64,000 nucleotides of DNA from Catonia carolina (lineage: Eukaryota > Arthropoda > Insecta > Hemiptera > Achilidae), in the NCBI GenBank assembly GCA_035578175.1, contig JAQMRL010000008.1, positions 92,182,541 to 92,246,540 on the forward strand, in the 5' to 3' direction. A model generated the notes under the pieces. It saw only the letters and a program-made list of their open reading frames with translations. It made no database searches and was not told the origin of the DNA. This document shows, piece by piece, positions 23,216 to 35,324 of the stretch. The position numbers and the translations under genes are program-made. Position 1 is the stretch's first letter. Each line of letters starts with the position of its first letter.

Positions 23216-23355
23216 TAGGAACCATTACTCAATATTTGAAAAAAAAAATAATTTATATGATTGGTTCAAAAATTTAAATGATGACCATTTAAAAATATTT
23301 AAAAAGTAGGCTATTCTAAACTTTTCGAGATAAATATTTTTTCTTTAGACAGAAA

Positions 23356-23745
23356 TGTCCGTAACAGACAGGTGGGGTATTCAATTATTTGCACTCAGTC
23401 TTTTAGTTCTAGGGCTACAAAAAATAGTTCTGTTTCTTATCAGATGGTCAGCCAATTAAACGACTGAATTATTTAAGAACAGAAGAAGTAGAGGTGTAAA
23501 AGACACTAATCAGAGTTATCTCCTCTGAAAGAAATGAATTTCATTATACAAACAGACCCTGGGGTGAATGAAATGAAGGTGTCATTTGCGGGGTGGAAAA
23601 TAGGTGCTTTTCAGAGGGCCTGGCATGCTAATAAACTTTTCAACTCAGTGAGGAAGGCATGGTAAACCACTCATTCCTCAATTTACTTAGTAAAACTTCT
23701 AGAGCTTCAAACCAGCCTTTCGCTGGTGACCTAAACAACAACAAA
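23356..23745 (+). repeat. Retroposon family S
   Basis: Nearly full-length copy from TGTCCGTAACAGACAGGTGG to the tail CTAAACAACAACAAAAAG. The 3' stem-loop reads CAGCCTTTCGCTG, with a one-base loss in the usual stem. Confidence 0.85.
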
Positions 23746-24307
23746 AAGAAACAATGACAACCATAAACGAAACGAACCATTTTCATAAATGTTTACGGTA
23801 ACTTTTTACCATAATATTTATGTAAGGAATGAACATCTGAAATTTTTCGCAAATTTCAGGGACATTTCGTTGTATAAATTTATAAAATATACAAGGCAAA
23901 GATTGAAAATAAAGAACGATTAGTTTAACAGTTGGTTGCACTAACAACCGTATCATTGTGGGAGTCATAACCATGATTAGTAAAGTAAAACTGTGACAAA
24001 AAGTTACAATAAAAAGCTATTCATAAACATTTTAAAAGAAGGATAGTCTTCTAAAAAAAGCAATAAGAAATCTAATTAGTAGTCAAGCATGCATTCAGCA
24101 CATGCCATAACCAGACTACAAAATCTAGCAGATTATTTATCTTTAAAGCATCTAAAATTTTATTTAAAAAAAAATAGTACATAACTTTTTAATTAATTAG
24201 ATACAGTGGATTCAACTCACAAGTGGTGTGTGATATCCATTAACTGAGCTAAAGGTGCAATGTTTAAAATACTGTATTAGCTATTTTAATAATATGTAAT
24301 TATATAT
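23746..24307. other. AT-rich sequence, nothing recognised
   Basis: No coding or repeat signal. Confidence 0.5.
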
Positions 24308-24309
24308 TA

Positions 24310-25632
24310 CAGTAGAAATCCAATTACCCAAACTCCAGTTGTCCGGATCGCCAGATACCCGGACTAATAACAAGAAATTTAAAAAAATTCACAACAAAAC
24401 TAATTAAATTTTTTATTAATCCTCGCACACCGCTACGACTTTAAAAACGAATAATAACGTTAAAAAATTAAATTTTGTTAAAATTTTGTATGGAATTCTC
24501 ATCATCATGAAAACAAATGGTTGCAATGTGATCAAAAAAGTTAATTAAATTAATCTAAGCAAAATAAACGATTCATGAAAAGTGGATGAAAATGACATTG
24601 CAACGACATATGGATTTTTTTTGTTTTGATACAATATATGACCGGTCGCACACATGCACAACTCAACATTTTTTTTGTGGAAAAAAATTTAAGATAAAAT
24701 AGCTGCCGCAAAGTAGAAATGACTGTACTACATTCAGGAATTTTTAAAAGAAATTTAGTAATGATCAGTTCTTCAAGATGAACGATACATTATTATTTAA
24801 AACTGATATTTAAATATAAGATGAATAGGAATATTCTGGGTTAATTTATAAAATGTAACTAATGTACTCCACAACTCAGTTGTTGTAAGAAAAGAATTAG
24901 CACTGCTTCAAGATAATTTCAAATACCCTAAAAGAAGATAACCTAACATAGATTTCTCCATATAAAAAAAAAAATCACTACTGACCAGTAATTACTACTG
25001 CCGAAAATGACATAATGATTTATCAATACAATTTAAAATTATCACTGATTTTTCTCCTACACTATTCTTTGAGCTAATAGTTCCAAATACACGGATATTT
25101 TTGTGGATTGAATTGAAATTTTAAAAAATATTCTTTTTAGCAGACAAAATACACGATGAACACTTGATAGACCTTGATTTTGTAGTTTACAGCGCAATTA
25201 TAAAATAATAAATGAGATAAGTTGAAGTTGTCTTCTGCTATAAATTACGACAGATGTTGTTATGTTAAGTGAACGATTCTTTTTCTACCACCGTAGATTT
25301 TATATTGTTAAGTGTGCGATTCCGTTTGTATCACTATAAATTTTATAGCATATAACTAGGCATATATCATGTACTATAGTTGTACCATATGTACAAGTCA
25401 TTTATGTATATGACCAGCCAGAATTGAAGTAAATGGAAAACAAATCAGTATTATTTTCCAATCAAAAATTTTCTATTGATTTATTGAAAATTTTAAAAAA
25501 TAAGGGTAAGAAAATTTTGGCGTTTTATTCAACAATAATAAGACTGTTTTTAATACAGTCGTTATAAAAATCCGGATTTCTGGATATCCGGACCACATCA
25601 AAAACTTTAAGTCTGGATAATTGGAGTTACAC
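24310..25632. mobile_element. pogo/Tigger-like MITE, 1.3 kb
   Basis: Left end CAGTAGAAATCCAATTACCC, and minus-strand right end beginning near TAGTGTAACTCCAATTATCC. Both continue into GTCCGGAT/CCGG-rich subterminal blocks, and TA lies at both boundaries. Ends of the form CAGTxxAACTCCxATTATCC are typical of pogo/Tigger elements. The interior has no transposase frame and looks like unrelated AT-rich filler. Confidence 0.65.
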
Positions 25633-26599
25633 TATATTACGAATCCATAGCACTTCTGTTACACCATTTTACACGTGCCAATTAATTATTACGGTGAAAA
25701 TTTATGAAAGACTATGACAATGAAATAATGATAAAGATGAAATACTAACATCAAAATGTTTGTTCGACCAGTCAAATTTCTGTTAAACTTCACATCCACT
25801 TAAAAAGACAACTAATGATTAGTAAGCCCCACTGATTTTCTCGTAATCTTCAAAATGCAATATATTTCATGATCGACGACTCTGATAAAATATTCATAAC
25901 AATGAAATTCTACGGGTTCAACCATATGAAACAACTCAATAAGGATTATACCAATTCTCCTATGTGGTTTCGTTTTTACAGAAAATCGTAAATTCCTATT
26001 AATTTAAGGTATGCACAAGAAAATACTGTGCACACAAGTAATAGAAACTAATATTTTTTAAGTTTGTTATGTGCATTATTACTATACACTGACTTTTTAG
26101 CCGGTAATTTTAGAATCGATTTTGTTTTAATATTTTACATAAAATCATCGTTAAGAGTTAACCATCATACATAAGTACAAAAATATAAAATTTTTAACAA
26201 TCTTTAAATTCTATTACGTGAAGTTTTTTCTTGAAAATGCATCGTAAGGTTGTAATGTCAAAGAAGGCAATTTCTTAAAAACAAGAGCCCTTAAAATTTT
26301 CCCAGATATAAAACTTCTACTAAAGAGGACAACAAATGTAATTTTTAAGGTAAGTTTTCAGAGAATTAAAATTTTGTTATTTTGCATACAACCCCTAGTT
26401 ACCCTTAAATTTAATGTTATCATGGTTCATTCTAAAAAATCACTTGAGCTGGTTGAAAATAACCTTAATTTTCACAAGTTTCAGCCCAACGACATACAGG
26501 GAACGGCAGAAAAAGTGGATGGTTTTGATCTGACTGTACATCACAACAATGCGAGTGGGGAGAACCGGGCCAATGACTTTCATTCCTCGGCTCAATGCC
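25633..26599. other. AT-rich sequence, nothing recognised
   Basis: No assignable feature. Confidence 0.45.
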
Positions 26600-26740
26600 A
26601 TTACAGTTGCAATGGAGTCATGGAACGCACAACATCGTGCTTTCGTCATAGAAACTTACTTTAGTAACGGTTACTCAGTAGTCAAAACCCAGCGTTTGTT
26701 CCGTACAAAGTTTAGTAGTAGTTTAGGCTCTACCATGAAA
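26600..26740 (+). pseudogene. Mariner-superfamily transposase N-terminal remnant
   Basis: The plus frame reads AMESWNAQHRAFVIETYFSN then GYSVVKTQRLFRTKF. This resembles the N-terminal helix-turn-helix region of insect transposases of the WxxEHRAFxVExYFxNxxSVVxTQRxFR type. Translation beyond about 26720 is not recognisable, and the catalytic region is absent. Confidence 0.6.
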
Positions 26741-26755
26741 AACACAAACTTATAA

Positions 26756-28059
26756 AAGATCTCTTTTTGGCTTCAGTAGGTCATGAATCAGTTAAAATAT
26801 AGGTATCAAAAATTTTTCCCATTTTAAAAGTTCAGTGACTTAGGTAATTTGTAGTTAAGCGATTTTTAGTGTTTTAAATTTTTGAAAAATTTAATGATGA
26901 AACTACTTACAGCAGCACATAGTTGACAGCTAAATTTAAGGTACCAAAAAAAATGTATGGGCTATTCCAATAATATTTATTAATTATTTTTAATCTTATA
27001 CAAGCAATATGATTATATGGTAATTAATTGCTGCTTAGGTGAATGTTTTTGACATGAACATGCGGAAAACAAATGCTAAGCTATTTACCGTATTCAGTAA
27101 TTATTGATAAAGTAAGGAAATATGAGGAATAATTATTACCGTATGGCTTGATAATTAATATTTGAAAACGACTAATGGCAGATAAAAACTGAGCACAGCT
27201 GGAAAAAATTACAACCTATAATAAATGACAATGGAAAGAGAAACGAAAAAAAGAGAAAATAGATAAAATAACAATAACCTAAATTCATAATCTATTTCCT
27301 TAAAAGATATAACAATTATGACACATTATTTTAATTTACCTATTTTATTGTTAGTAAAAAAATAATGAAGTATTTTAAAGTAATTACAATTAAATTATTC
27401 AGGGTTACTTTTTTAAAAGAAACTTAATTTTTAAGCGTAGTCATCACAACCTACTATTTTATTAATTTATTATTTACAAACATGAGACATGTTTAGATAT
27501 TTAAATAAATTAAAACTAATAATACAGATAATAAAAAGTCATTAAAAGATTAAATGAAAATAAAGTAGCCTAATAAAAAGCTGGAGATATTAATACTACA
27601 GAGTATTAAAGTGATACGATAAAAAATAATAACAAAAGGAACAGTGTAATAAAACATGTCATATACCTCATTACATGAAATAACTGTAATAAAGCAAGTT
27701 TTTGCAGATGCTTTTAACATTAAAATGATAAAAATTAATAAAAAATGATACAGACTGGTAAACTTTCAACACAACTTATTTGTACGATGGGTTAATAACG
27801 AGGAAAAATCAAATGTGTTTGATTAGCCAAATATTTCTTTTCCAAAAATGATAAGCTAATGACAGTAGTTGATAACAATAGTTGAGTTGTTACTTAATCA
27901 ACTGATATGTTTAAAATTTTATTGTGTTATTGAATATATATGGCATTAGCTAAAAGTAGTGTCCAAGTTAAAAATTCAATCGGCGACATGTTTTCTGATG
28001 GTAGGAAGTGAAATCCTAAAGAAATACAAAGAGATGTTTATGGTGATATAATACTTTTT
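26756..28059. other. AT-rich sequence, nothing recognised
   Basis: No repeat or coding signal found. Confidence 0.45.
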
Positions 28060-28300
28060 TAACAAGTCAACACAAAATGGTCTGAATTATTTCAGAATGA
28101 TCAAAACGAAAATAAGAATGAATACAGACAAAGAAAAGCACTGACAATGGTTATAACTTCATGTAACACCAGACGAATCATAACAGACGATATTTTAGCT
28201 GAATTAAGTATTTCCTATGAAATTGTTTAGATCATCAACTCTGAGCGACTGCATTACAAAAAGTTTGCGGTTGTTGGGTTCCCCATTTATTAACATATTA
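28060..28300 (+). pseudogene. Mariner transposase N-terminal relic
   Basis: Frames give RRIITDDILAELSISYEIV, a stop, then INSERLHYKKFAVVGFPI. In mariners the corresponding order is an LTI/TxDDIxAELxIS helix, then a HDxLxxxKVCARWVP motif. The DDE residues are missing. Stops and frameshifts show it is inactive. Confidence 0.6.
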
Positions 28301-28429
28301 CCAAAAACAGGAAAAATTTACAATAAACTTTTTCAGACAGAGTTTTGTGTTCAGTAATGAATGTTTGGTTCATTACTTTGAACTAAGAATAAAAAAAAAA
28401 TTCCGTTGTCGTTTATGAAAGTGAATTTT

Positions 28430-28890
28430 GGGTCACTACAAAGTCATGAGAAAACCGGATTCAGGCGGCAGAGATGAGGACGAAAAAGTGCACAAGATTA
28501 GACCAAATACAGAATGAAGAAATAATAGCAGAATTAATTAAGTATAGTTAATCATGGTAATTTGAGACAGCATTTGGAGAATTTTTTTTTTTTTTGGTTT
28601 AACGTCCGACTGTTCTGCAATTACTGCTAATGCAGACAGTGAAGGATGAAATGCATTTGGAGAGAATGCTGGAAGAGAGAATAACCTTGAAAGTGAAAAA
28701 CTGCAGACCACATGGACAAAGATATGTTGAAAGACCATAGAGAAGGTGGCAGTAGTTAAATTATGGAAAGTGCGATATGTCTCTAACGATTGGATTAATC
28801 CAAATATATAGCTATATGCTGAACATAGTATACGTAATATGTAAAAGTGAGTTCGGGACAGGTATGAGCCTAATCCTTGATAGCAAAAAG
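28430..28890 (+). pseudogene. Possible LINE 3' relic hosting a SINE
   Basis: RTRLDQIQNEE-like and WxKICxKTIEKV-like fragments resemble the C-terminal region of RTE-like LINEs, with a purine-rich end near 28890. Identity is weak. It is interrupted by a T-family fragment. Confidence 0.35.
28581..28652 (-). repeat. 5'-truncated T-family SINE with 11-bp duplication
   Basis: The minus strand carries the T tail (CTGCATTAGCAGTAATTGCA, GACGTTAAACC, A-run) only. The flanks are perfect GCATTTGGAGA duplications at 28570-28580 and 28653-28663. This shows mobilisation by a LINE machinery, with truncation at the 5' end. Confidence 0.85.
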
Positions 28891-28899
28891 AAGAAGATA

Positions 28900-29380
28900 C
28901 AAAAGAAGTTCAGTGATATCACACGGATGAAGAAGTTCATAATTTAGTGTTATCATAGTATTGTTGGTATTATTGAACAGAAATTTTCCAATGAAGGTTT
29001 TCAAAAATTTTTGGCAAGATATGATCAATATTTCAATGAAGTTGATAACTACACAGAAGGATAAGGGAAAATCCAGAAGTCTTTTGAAAACACTTTTCCT
29101 GAATATTTTCTGACAGTGAACAGAATTAGTGTTGTCAGCTGGTTTCGAAATAAATGTAGTTACGGGACTGGTTCTGAAGTTAATAGTGCGTTAAGTGTAC
29201 GAATGGTAGGCCAGTGGTTGTGGACATGTAAATCATAGTTTTGATTGTTAAGTGACAGTACTTTATTTGTAGTCGAGTTTGATTGAAGCTTAGAGTTTTG
29301 TAATTATTTATTTGATAGTAATTTGTGAGTAGTCTAAGCATAATAGGTAACTGCAGTTTAAAGACTTGTAAATAAATAAT
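28900..29380. other. Unassigned
   Basis: 29090-29210 reads FPEYFLTVNRISVVSWFRNK, faintly like a transposase helix-turn-helix segment. I do not consider it supported. Confidence 0.25.
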
Positions 29381-29789
29381 TTGCCCATAACAGGCAGGTG
29401 GAGAGTTAAATTATTTGCACTCGATCTGCTAGTTCTAGAGTTACAAAAAATAGTTCTATTACTTATCACATGGTAAGCCAATTATATGACAGAAGCATTT
29501 AAGAACAGAAAAGGTAGAGGTGTAAAAGACACCAGCTACAGTTATCTCCTCTGAGCGTAATGAATTTCATTATACACCCAGATCCTGTGGTAAATGAAGT
29601 GATTGTATTATTTACAGGGTGGAAAGTAGATGCTTTTCAGCCGGCCCGGCATGCTTTTCCATACTTTTGGCATGCAACCATACTTTTCCACTCAGTGAGA
29701 AAGACAAATATAAACTACCTCACTCCTCATTTTACTTAGTAAAGCCCCTAGAGGTTTGAACCAGCCTTTTGGCTGACCTAAACAACACA
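29381..29789 (+). repeat. Retroposon family S with target-site duplication
   Basis: Full-length copy beginning TTGCCCATAACAGGCAGGTG and ending CCTAAACAACACAAATAAAT. AAATAAAT flanks both ends. A small internal duplication around CATACTTTT is seen near 29650-29690. Confidence 0.85.
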
Positions 29790-30324
29790 AATAAATTGTT
29801 ACACATTTAAAGAAAGTTTGCATGTTATTTATTATACCCAGATCCCGAAAGAACCTAGACTTGGTGTTACAATATTTTTAAAAATCAGTCAATAGTACAA
29901 AAATTGAATCAGGTTGAGCAAATGAGGGCTCTAGGTGTAGTGTTGAACAACTGCATAATTTATAAATGCCATTTAAAAGAAACAATGTTATAAATTAAGT
30001 TCTTGCATTTGATATATGAAGCTTTTAATAATAATATACAAATTTAAAGCTTTAGTAATATGAAGTTATAGATATGGCATTTCTGTATAAAATCTATACT
30101 AACAGATTCATATTAATGCAATAAAATGGATTCAGAATGAAAATACAAACGTAAGTGTAGGCCTACTATAAAAACCATAAAAAAATGGTGTCCTCAGGCA
30201 TATGTTTTAGCCAAATATTCAAATTTATTACGAAGAGGTTTTCCTTCCTACAAACCGGAATGTCCCCAGTTTGTTTTCCAACTAAGGTCTGGAAATTATT
30301 ATTCGTTAAACCCCATTGTTCCAT
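29790..30324. other. AT-rich, short shared motif near 29835
   Basis: CCAGATCCCGAAAGAACCTA near 29837 resembles CCAGATCCCAAATGAACCGA near 43192, suggesting another old repeat. Nothing else seen. Confidence 0.3.
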
Positions 30325-30445
30325 ATATTATCGGCCCGTTGGTGTAGTGATCAACACAAATGACTTCTACGACTGGGGTTCCGGGTTCAATTCCCAGATT
30401 CATAACTCATTTTCATCAACAACACTTCGCATTCTGTATTAACCT
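30325..30445 (+). repeat. tRNA-derived SINE head
   Basis: A box GTTGGTGTAGTGATCAACAC, then a B box in TTCCGGGTTCAATTCCCAGA, followed by TCATTTTCATCAACAACACT, comparable to family V. The acceptor stem is not complementary, so it is not a tRNA gene. Confidence 0.6.
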
Positions 30446-30736
30446 TAATGTGTAAAACATTCTGACATAAAAATGAAAAACCTTCAACAGTAGCCATTAA
30501 TAAATTAAACTTTTAGATTGAACCTTAAAAATATAAAATAAAGAAACTATTTATGGAGTTAAAAATTTATAATAAGAAAATTATATTTTCTGTTTCTGAT
30601 TGTAACAGATTAATTTACAGGTAATATTTCAAGAATATAAATGTAGATCTTCAAATTTCATGAAATGACAGGAAGATGTGCAATATTTACATAAAGAAAT
30701 CAACAGACCTAGGCAATTAATTTTCAACTGTCTTTT

Positions 30737-31903
30737 TTTTTTTTTAATTTACGCCCCAATTGGAGCACTCAAGTCACTCATGGACATGCGTTCCTTGAGG
30801 AGTTAGTTGTGGCACCACACTGTTGTTTTCTTCGTTCCCACATCAATTTCATATTCCTTGACCTGGTGGCTCTCAATCTCTCTGCCACAGCTGCATTCGG
30901 CTGTCTTCTCTCTCTGAAAGGCAGTTGGGTTATCCTCTTTTCCCTTAGGATGGTCTTCTCTTCTCGTCTCTGGATCATTTCTTCATTTATATTCAAGTTC
31001 CCCATGTCTGACATGACTTCCTGTATCCATTTGTTTTGGATCTTATTCTTCATTTGGTAGTCAAGGAGCTGTTTAATGAGTCTTGAGTCAGGCAGTCTGC
31101 TAAGGTGGCCAAAGAAAGCGACTCTCCTCTTCCTCATTGTGTCCAATATCGGCTCATTTTCCTTATAAACTATATTGTTGGGGACTATCCACCATTTTCC
31201 TTGGACTTGATGGCTGTTCTTAATATTCTTCTGTCTATCTTTTGAAGTTTGTCCGTGGTTGATCGAGTGTTCAAGTTCAAAAGGGTCTCACAAGCATATG
31301 TAGCTTCTGGCTTGATTACAGAGTTATAATGCCTGATTTTGGAGTTAATTGATAGGGACTTCTTCTTATATATGGGCCAGGTGATTCTTTGGGCCTGTTT
31401 CAGTTTGGTTACTCTGTTCTCAATTGCAGGCTTTTCATTCAGATTCCATGTGATTATTTCACCGAGATACTTAAATTTCTGAACTATCTTTATTTTTTCT
31501 CCATTGCTTAGTTGCAGGCTCTGAAGTTCTTGTTTAAAGCCTGGCATTATCTCTGTTTTTTCCCATGATATTTGGAGTCCAACTTTTGATGCTATTTCCT
31601 GCAGGGTTTCAATCTGATGCGTGGTTTCCTCCATACTGTTGGACAACAGTGCCAAATCATCCGCAAAGGCGAGGCAATTCACCCTGATCACTCTTCCAAC
31701 TTTGACCCCAGGTGGGCATTTCTTGTTCCACTCTCTCATAATCTTCTCCAGGACACAGTTGAACAGCAGTGGTGACAGTCCATCCCCTTGACGAAGCCCA
31801 GTCTTGATCTCAAATCCTTCCGACAATTCACCTCTGAACTTAACTTTTGCATTGGTGCCAGTCAAAGTGATTCTGACCAAATTAACTAGTTTCTTGTCTT
31901 TTA
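30737..31903 (-). mobile_element. 5'-truncated RTE-like LINE with perfect 12-bp duplications
   Basis: CAACTGTCTTTT occurs at 30725-30736 and again at 31904-31915, exactly flanking a minus-strand LINE whose poly-A tail appears as the T-run after 30736. The body holds the C-terminal two thirds of a reverse transcriptase. Truncation at the 5' end and the perfect duplication point to fairly recent insertion. Confidence 0.9.
30778..31902 (-). pseudogene. LINE reverse transcriptase, C-terminal part, one frameshift
   Basis: The frame 31880-31185 has GLRQGDGLSPLLFNCVLEK (RT domain), LAFADDLALLSN (catalytic Asp-Asp), GLQISWEKTEIM and KFKYLGEIITWN (thumb). It then stops after SKENGG. A shift of frame continues as WWIVPNNIVYKENEPILDTM, FFGHLSRLPDSRLIKQL, and ends with RSRNMKLMWERRKQQC before a stop at 30778. 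A single-base indel near 31185 explains the break. The endonuclease and the N-terminal part of the RT are missing through 5' truncation. RTE-like clade by motif order. Confidence 0.85.
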
Positions 31904-31915
31904 CAACTGTCTTTT

Positions 31916-32147
31916 ATTATAAAAAATTTAATATTACAGGTAATTGTCTCAATATTAAGGACAAGTTTGGTATGTATGTATTTCCATGATAAATCCAAAA
32001 ACCGGTGAACCAATTTTAATAATGCTCATACCAAACCATTGAAACTTCAGGGATGTTCATAACAAAAGTTTATTTGAATCAGTTTAGAACTTAATGAAAA
32101 AACTGAAACTAAAACTCCCTTTCATGACTACACATCTCATGGCTTGT
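31916..32147. other. Flank of repeat R; possible part of a larger repeat
   Basis: ATCCAAAAACCGGTGAACCA and TCATACCAAACCATTGAAAC read like a dispersed repeat I have seen in insects, but no second copy lies in the window. Confidence 0.3.
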
Positions 32148-33095
32148 GGCAAATTTTAAAAAGCTTTACCTTTGACTTATAGCAAAAACCTTTAGTAATT
32201 TCTGTATCTACTCTTTCAGAGGAATTGAATGACACTAATTTTGTTTCCTAATTCCAACTTTCATTCTTGACTTCCTGTTTTGGGCCACTTCCGGTGGAAA
32301 CCAGAACTTCAAACCCAATGAATTCTGTATCTACTCTTTAAGAAGAATTGAATGACACTATTTTTATTTCCAAATTCCAACTTTGGTTTCTTGACTTTCG
32401 GTTTAGAGCCACTTCCAGTCCAAATCGGAAAATCAAGCTCAATCAAGGCCTAGTAACTAATTGTATAAAATACAAACCAAAACTGTTTGTTGCTATCTCT
32501 TACATGTAGTTTCTGACTTTGATTTCTTGACTTCTGGTTTTGAGCCACCTGGTCGAAACCGGAACTTCAAACTCAATGATCTCTGTATCTACCTTTAAGA
32601 GGAATCAAAAGACATTATTTTCGTTTCCAAATTTCAACTTTGATTTCTGGACTACCGGCTTTGGGCCACTTCCGATCGAAACCGGAAAATCAAACTCAAT
32701 CCAGGTCTAGTGACTTTTTGTACAGATTACGAATTTGAAATCAGTTTGTTGCTACATCTTGTAGTTTTTGACTTTGATTTCATGACTTCTGGTTTTGGGC
32801 CACTCATGGTCTTGGGTTCGAATCCTATTTAGGCACGGCATATTTTCATACGTTACAAAAAATCATTTCATTGTTCACCGTCTGCTTTAGCAGTAATTGC
32901 AGAACAGTCTGACGTTAAACAAAAAAAAAAAACTCACGGTCAGAACAGGAACTTAGAACCCAAGACCACTAACTTTATGTGTAGATTACGAATCTGAAAA
33001 CCATTTGTTGGTATCACTTGTAGTTTTTGAGAACGGGTGAGATGGACGGACAGTCAAAAGAAAATGAGAGATGACAATTTTAAAAATTGCCACCA
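32148..33095 (+). repeat. Repeat family R, long copy with reiterated units
   Basis: Bounded by TTGTGGCAAATTTTAAAAAG at the left and by TTTTAAAAATTGCCACCAAT at the right. Inside, ~200-bp units repeat three to four times, each with CTGTATCTAC..TTTAAGA, GAATTGAATGACACTA, TTGACTTCYGGTTTTGGGCCAC, AACCGGAA and a GTTTGTTGCTA block. The reiteration and inverted ends suggest a non-autonomous DNA element. A T-family SINE interrupts it. No frame. Confidence 0.65.
32811..32930 (+). repeat. Truncated T-family SINE inside repeat R
   Basis: Starts at the B box (CTTGGGTTCGAATCCTATTT), continues through GCACGGCATATTTTCATACG to an A-run. ACTCATGGTC before it and ACTCACGGTC after it are likely duplications with one mismatch. 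Confidence 0.75.
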
Positions 33096-34439
33096 ATTAT
33101 AATTTAAGTCTTGAAAATTATTTTTAAATTACTCATAATTATCATGGCAACATAAATTTTTATTCCATCCTGGTTGTATTTTTTACAATAAATAAAAGGA
33201 AACAATATACTAACCAAGGTGCAGTCATGTAACACAGCTAGTAAGGATATTTTGTAAGAGTACTTATTTTTTAAGAAAAAAAAACCGTGAACGAAAGAAT
33301 AACAACTCAGTTCCACTTATTTATGTTTACATTAAATCTAAGGAATTTATGAAAAAAATTAGTAATGGTTGTTTCATCTAAATTAAGCTTGACTAATAGA
33401 ACAAGCAAAATTTACAAACAAAAAATTCAATTTGATAAGAACGTGTTGTAACAACACAAACAATATTTAAGATAATATTCCAAAATTAAAAAATGCAAAA
33501 TAATAAATACATATTGCCAGTCCTAAAGTTCCTTTATGGAGCCTATAATATTAAAAAAAAATTATCAATACCTAATTAGCATAATAAACCAAAATGTTAT
33601 TTCCCAAAATTAGTACTCAAAATTACATGTTAAACATATGATGCTTTTTAGTAAACTATTAAAAAGTTTGGTACTTTATTATTAAAAAGGGCACTACCTC
33701 TATAACACTAATTATTTTAACACTTTCGCACGTGTTAAAATTATAGCGTGCGATTAGATGTTTAAAAATAATTTAAAAAAATTCAATACAATTATTAAAA
33801 TTACAGGGCACCGCCCCTTTGTTAATGTTAATGGTTTACCCCCAGAGAAGTGTATTTATTGCACGATCTAGTTATAACAAGAGCATAGTCTATAGAGACT
33901 TTTTGGTATACAAATGTACATCCCCCTTCCACTAAGCTGAATCTAAATTACTCCCCTCCGCTGATACAAACACATACATTTTTATGACAAACATGATCAC
34001 ATCATAAAAATACCACTGATAAAGTATTAGAATAAAAATTATTAAAATAATTACTTTGTTATTCGACTATTTTGAAAAATATTTGAAAAATGAATGAACA
34101 AACTATTAAAAATTTGCAGTTTACGGACTCCAAAAAATTCAGTAGCATGATAAAATTAAAAAAAATTTCTCTGTTATAGATACTAAAGTCACGGATTGCC
34201 TTTTCCGTATAGATGGGCTGTGAGAAAGGAAAGTGAAAATTTGAAGTGGTGCCAACCGCAAAAGTGAGACACTATTCGTACATTTCACTACTGTGCAGTT
34301 TTTACATACATTTTGTAAGCTGTGGTTTACTCCGAGAAAATATTTTCTTCATAAACCTTATAAGAAATAAATGTGACCTGTGATATTGCCTATAGCTCAA
34401 TTATATGACTAGAAATATTTAATTTACTGTAATTACCAG
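33096..34439. other. Mostly unassigned
   Basis: ACACAGCTAGTAAGGATA at about 33233 resembles an inverted Helitron start. The rest, including the block around 33800-33960, is unrecognised. Confidence 0.3.
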
Positions 34440-34900
34440 CTACAGTATTCCATTGGAACAAAATTTTCTACGAATGAATCACCTTCTTTACTATCGCTGT
34501 CACCGGCGTCTTCACTATCAGTCTCACTAATTACCCTAATCTACCTAACAGTTTCCTTTTTTTACCAGATGTCAACAAAACTGTTAATGAAGAATTAGCT
34601 TCTTCACTATTTTTAACTTCCTTCTTTATATTTCGAATTGTGGAAAGAGAAACCTCACAGTAGTTAGCCGCTCACTCACGGCTTTTGTTAAAAGGCACGG
34701 ATAGGGATTTTTGTTTAACTTCAACTTCACAACATATTATTACATTGAATATTATATTTCGTTCAGCACTGTGAATAGCTCAACCACGTTTTCAAGAAAC
34801 CGACATTTCTGTCTGATAATGAAACAAACAATTATATTCGTACATTTAACCGACCAAAGGTTCCGCGATATACTGTACAATATGCTCTGGGTATAGTATA
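34440..34900 (-). pseudogene. Possible DNA-transposon helix-turn-helix relic
   Basis: The minus strand reads NKSREWAANYCEVSLSTIRN (the W being a TGA stop in the sequence), then IKKEVKNSEEANSSLTVLLT and GKKRK. The AAxxCxVSxxTIxxIKKE pattern followed by a basic GKKRK recalls the N-terminal DNA-binding segment of a DDE transposon protein common in insects. No terminal repeats were found. Confidence 0.35.
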
Positions 34901-35313
34901 TGTTGTTGTACTGAAAGTAAAGCAGTCGCGCATGCGCACTGATTCTTTTCCCCCTTTACCCCTCGTTATAAACAAGGGTAAACTCGTGACTTAAGTGACT
35001 ATACCATTCATCATAAAATGAAAAAAGTAAACAATACGACTGAATCCTGTAAAATAAGAATAAATTAAATACATTTACAGTCGATTCGAAATAGCATAAT
35101 AGTAAGTCTCTGAATAGTGGTAATTTTTCTGAATAAAAAGTCCCTTTTCGAAAATAAGATTTCCCTTTTAATTATTCTCACAAAATATAAATCTTGTTTT
35201 GCAATTTTTAAAATCATACGGAATTTTCGTCATAATTATTTTACTGGCATTTGTTATTATTGCATTCAGTAATCCATGCATTCAATACACAAGACAAGAT
35301 TAATTAATACATT
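34901..35313. other. AT-rich sequence, nothing recognised
   Basis: No feature seen. Confidence 0.45.
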
Positions 35314-35324
35314 AATATTTAATA

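Noticed and set aside
26374..26664. 96-codon frame overlapping the transposase remnant
   Set aside because: A different frame from the one with transposase similarity; composition looks random.
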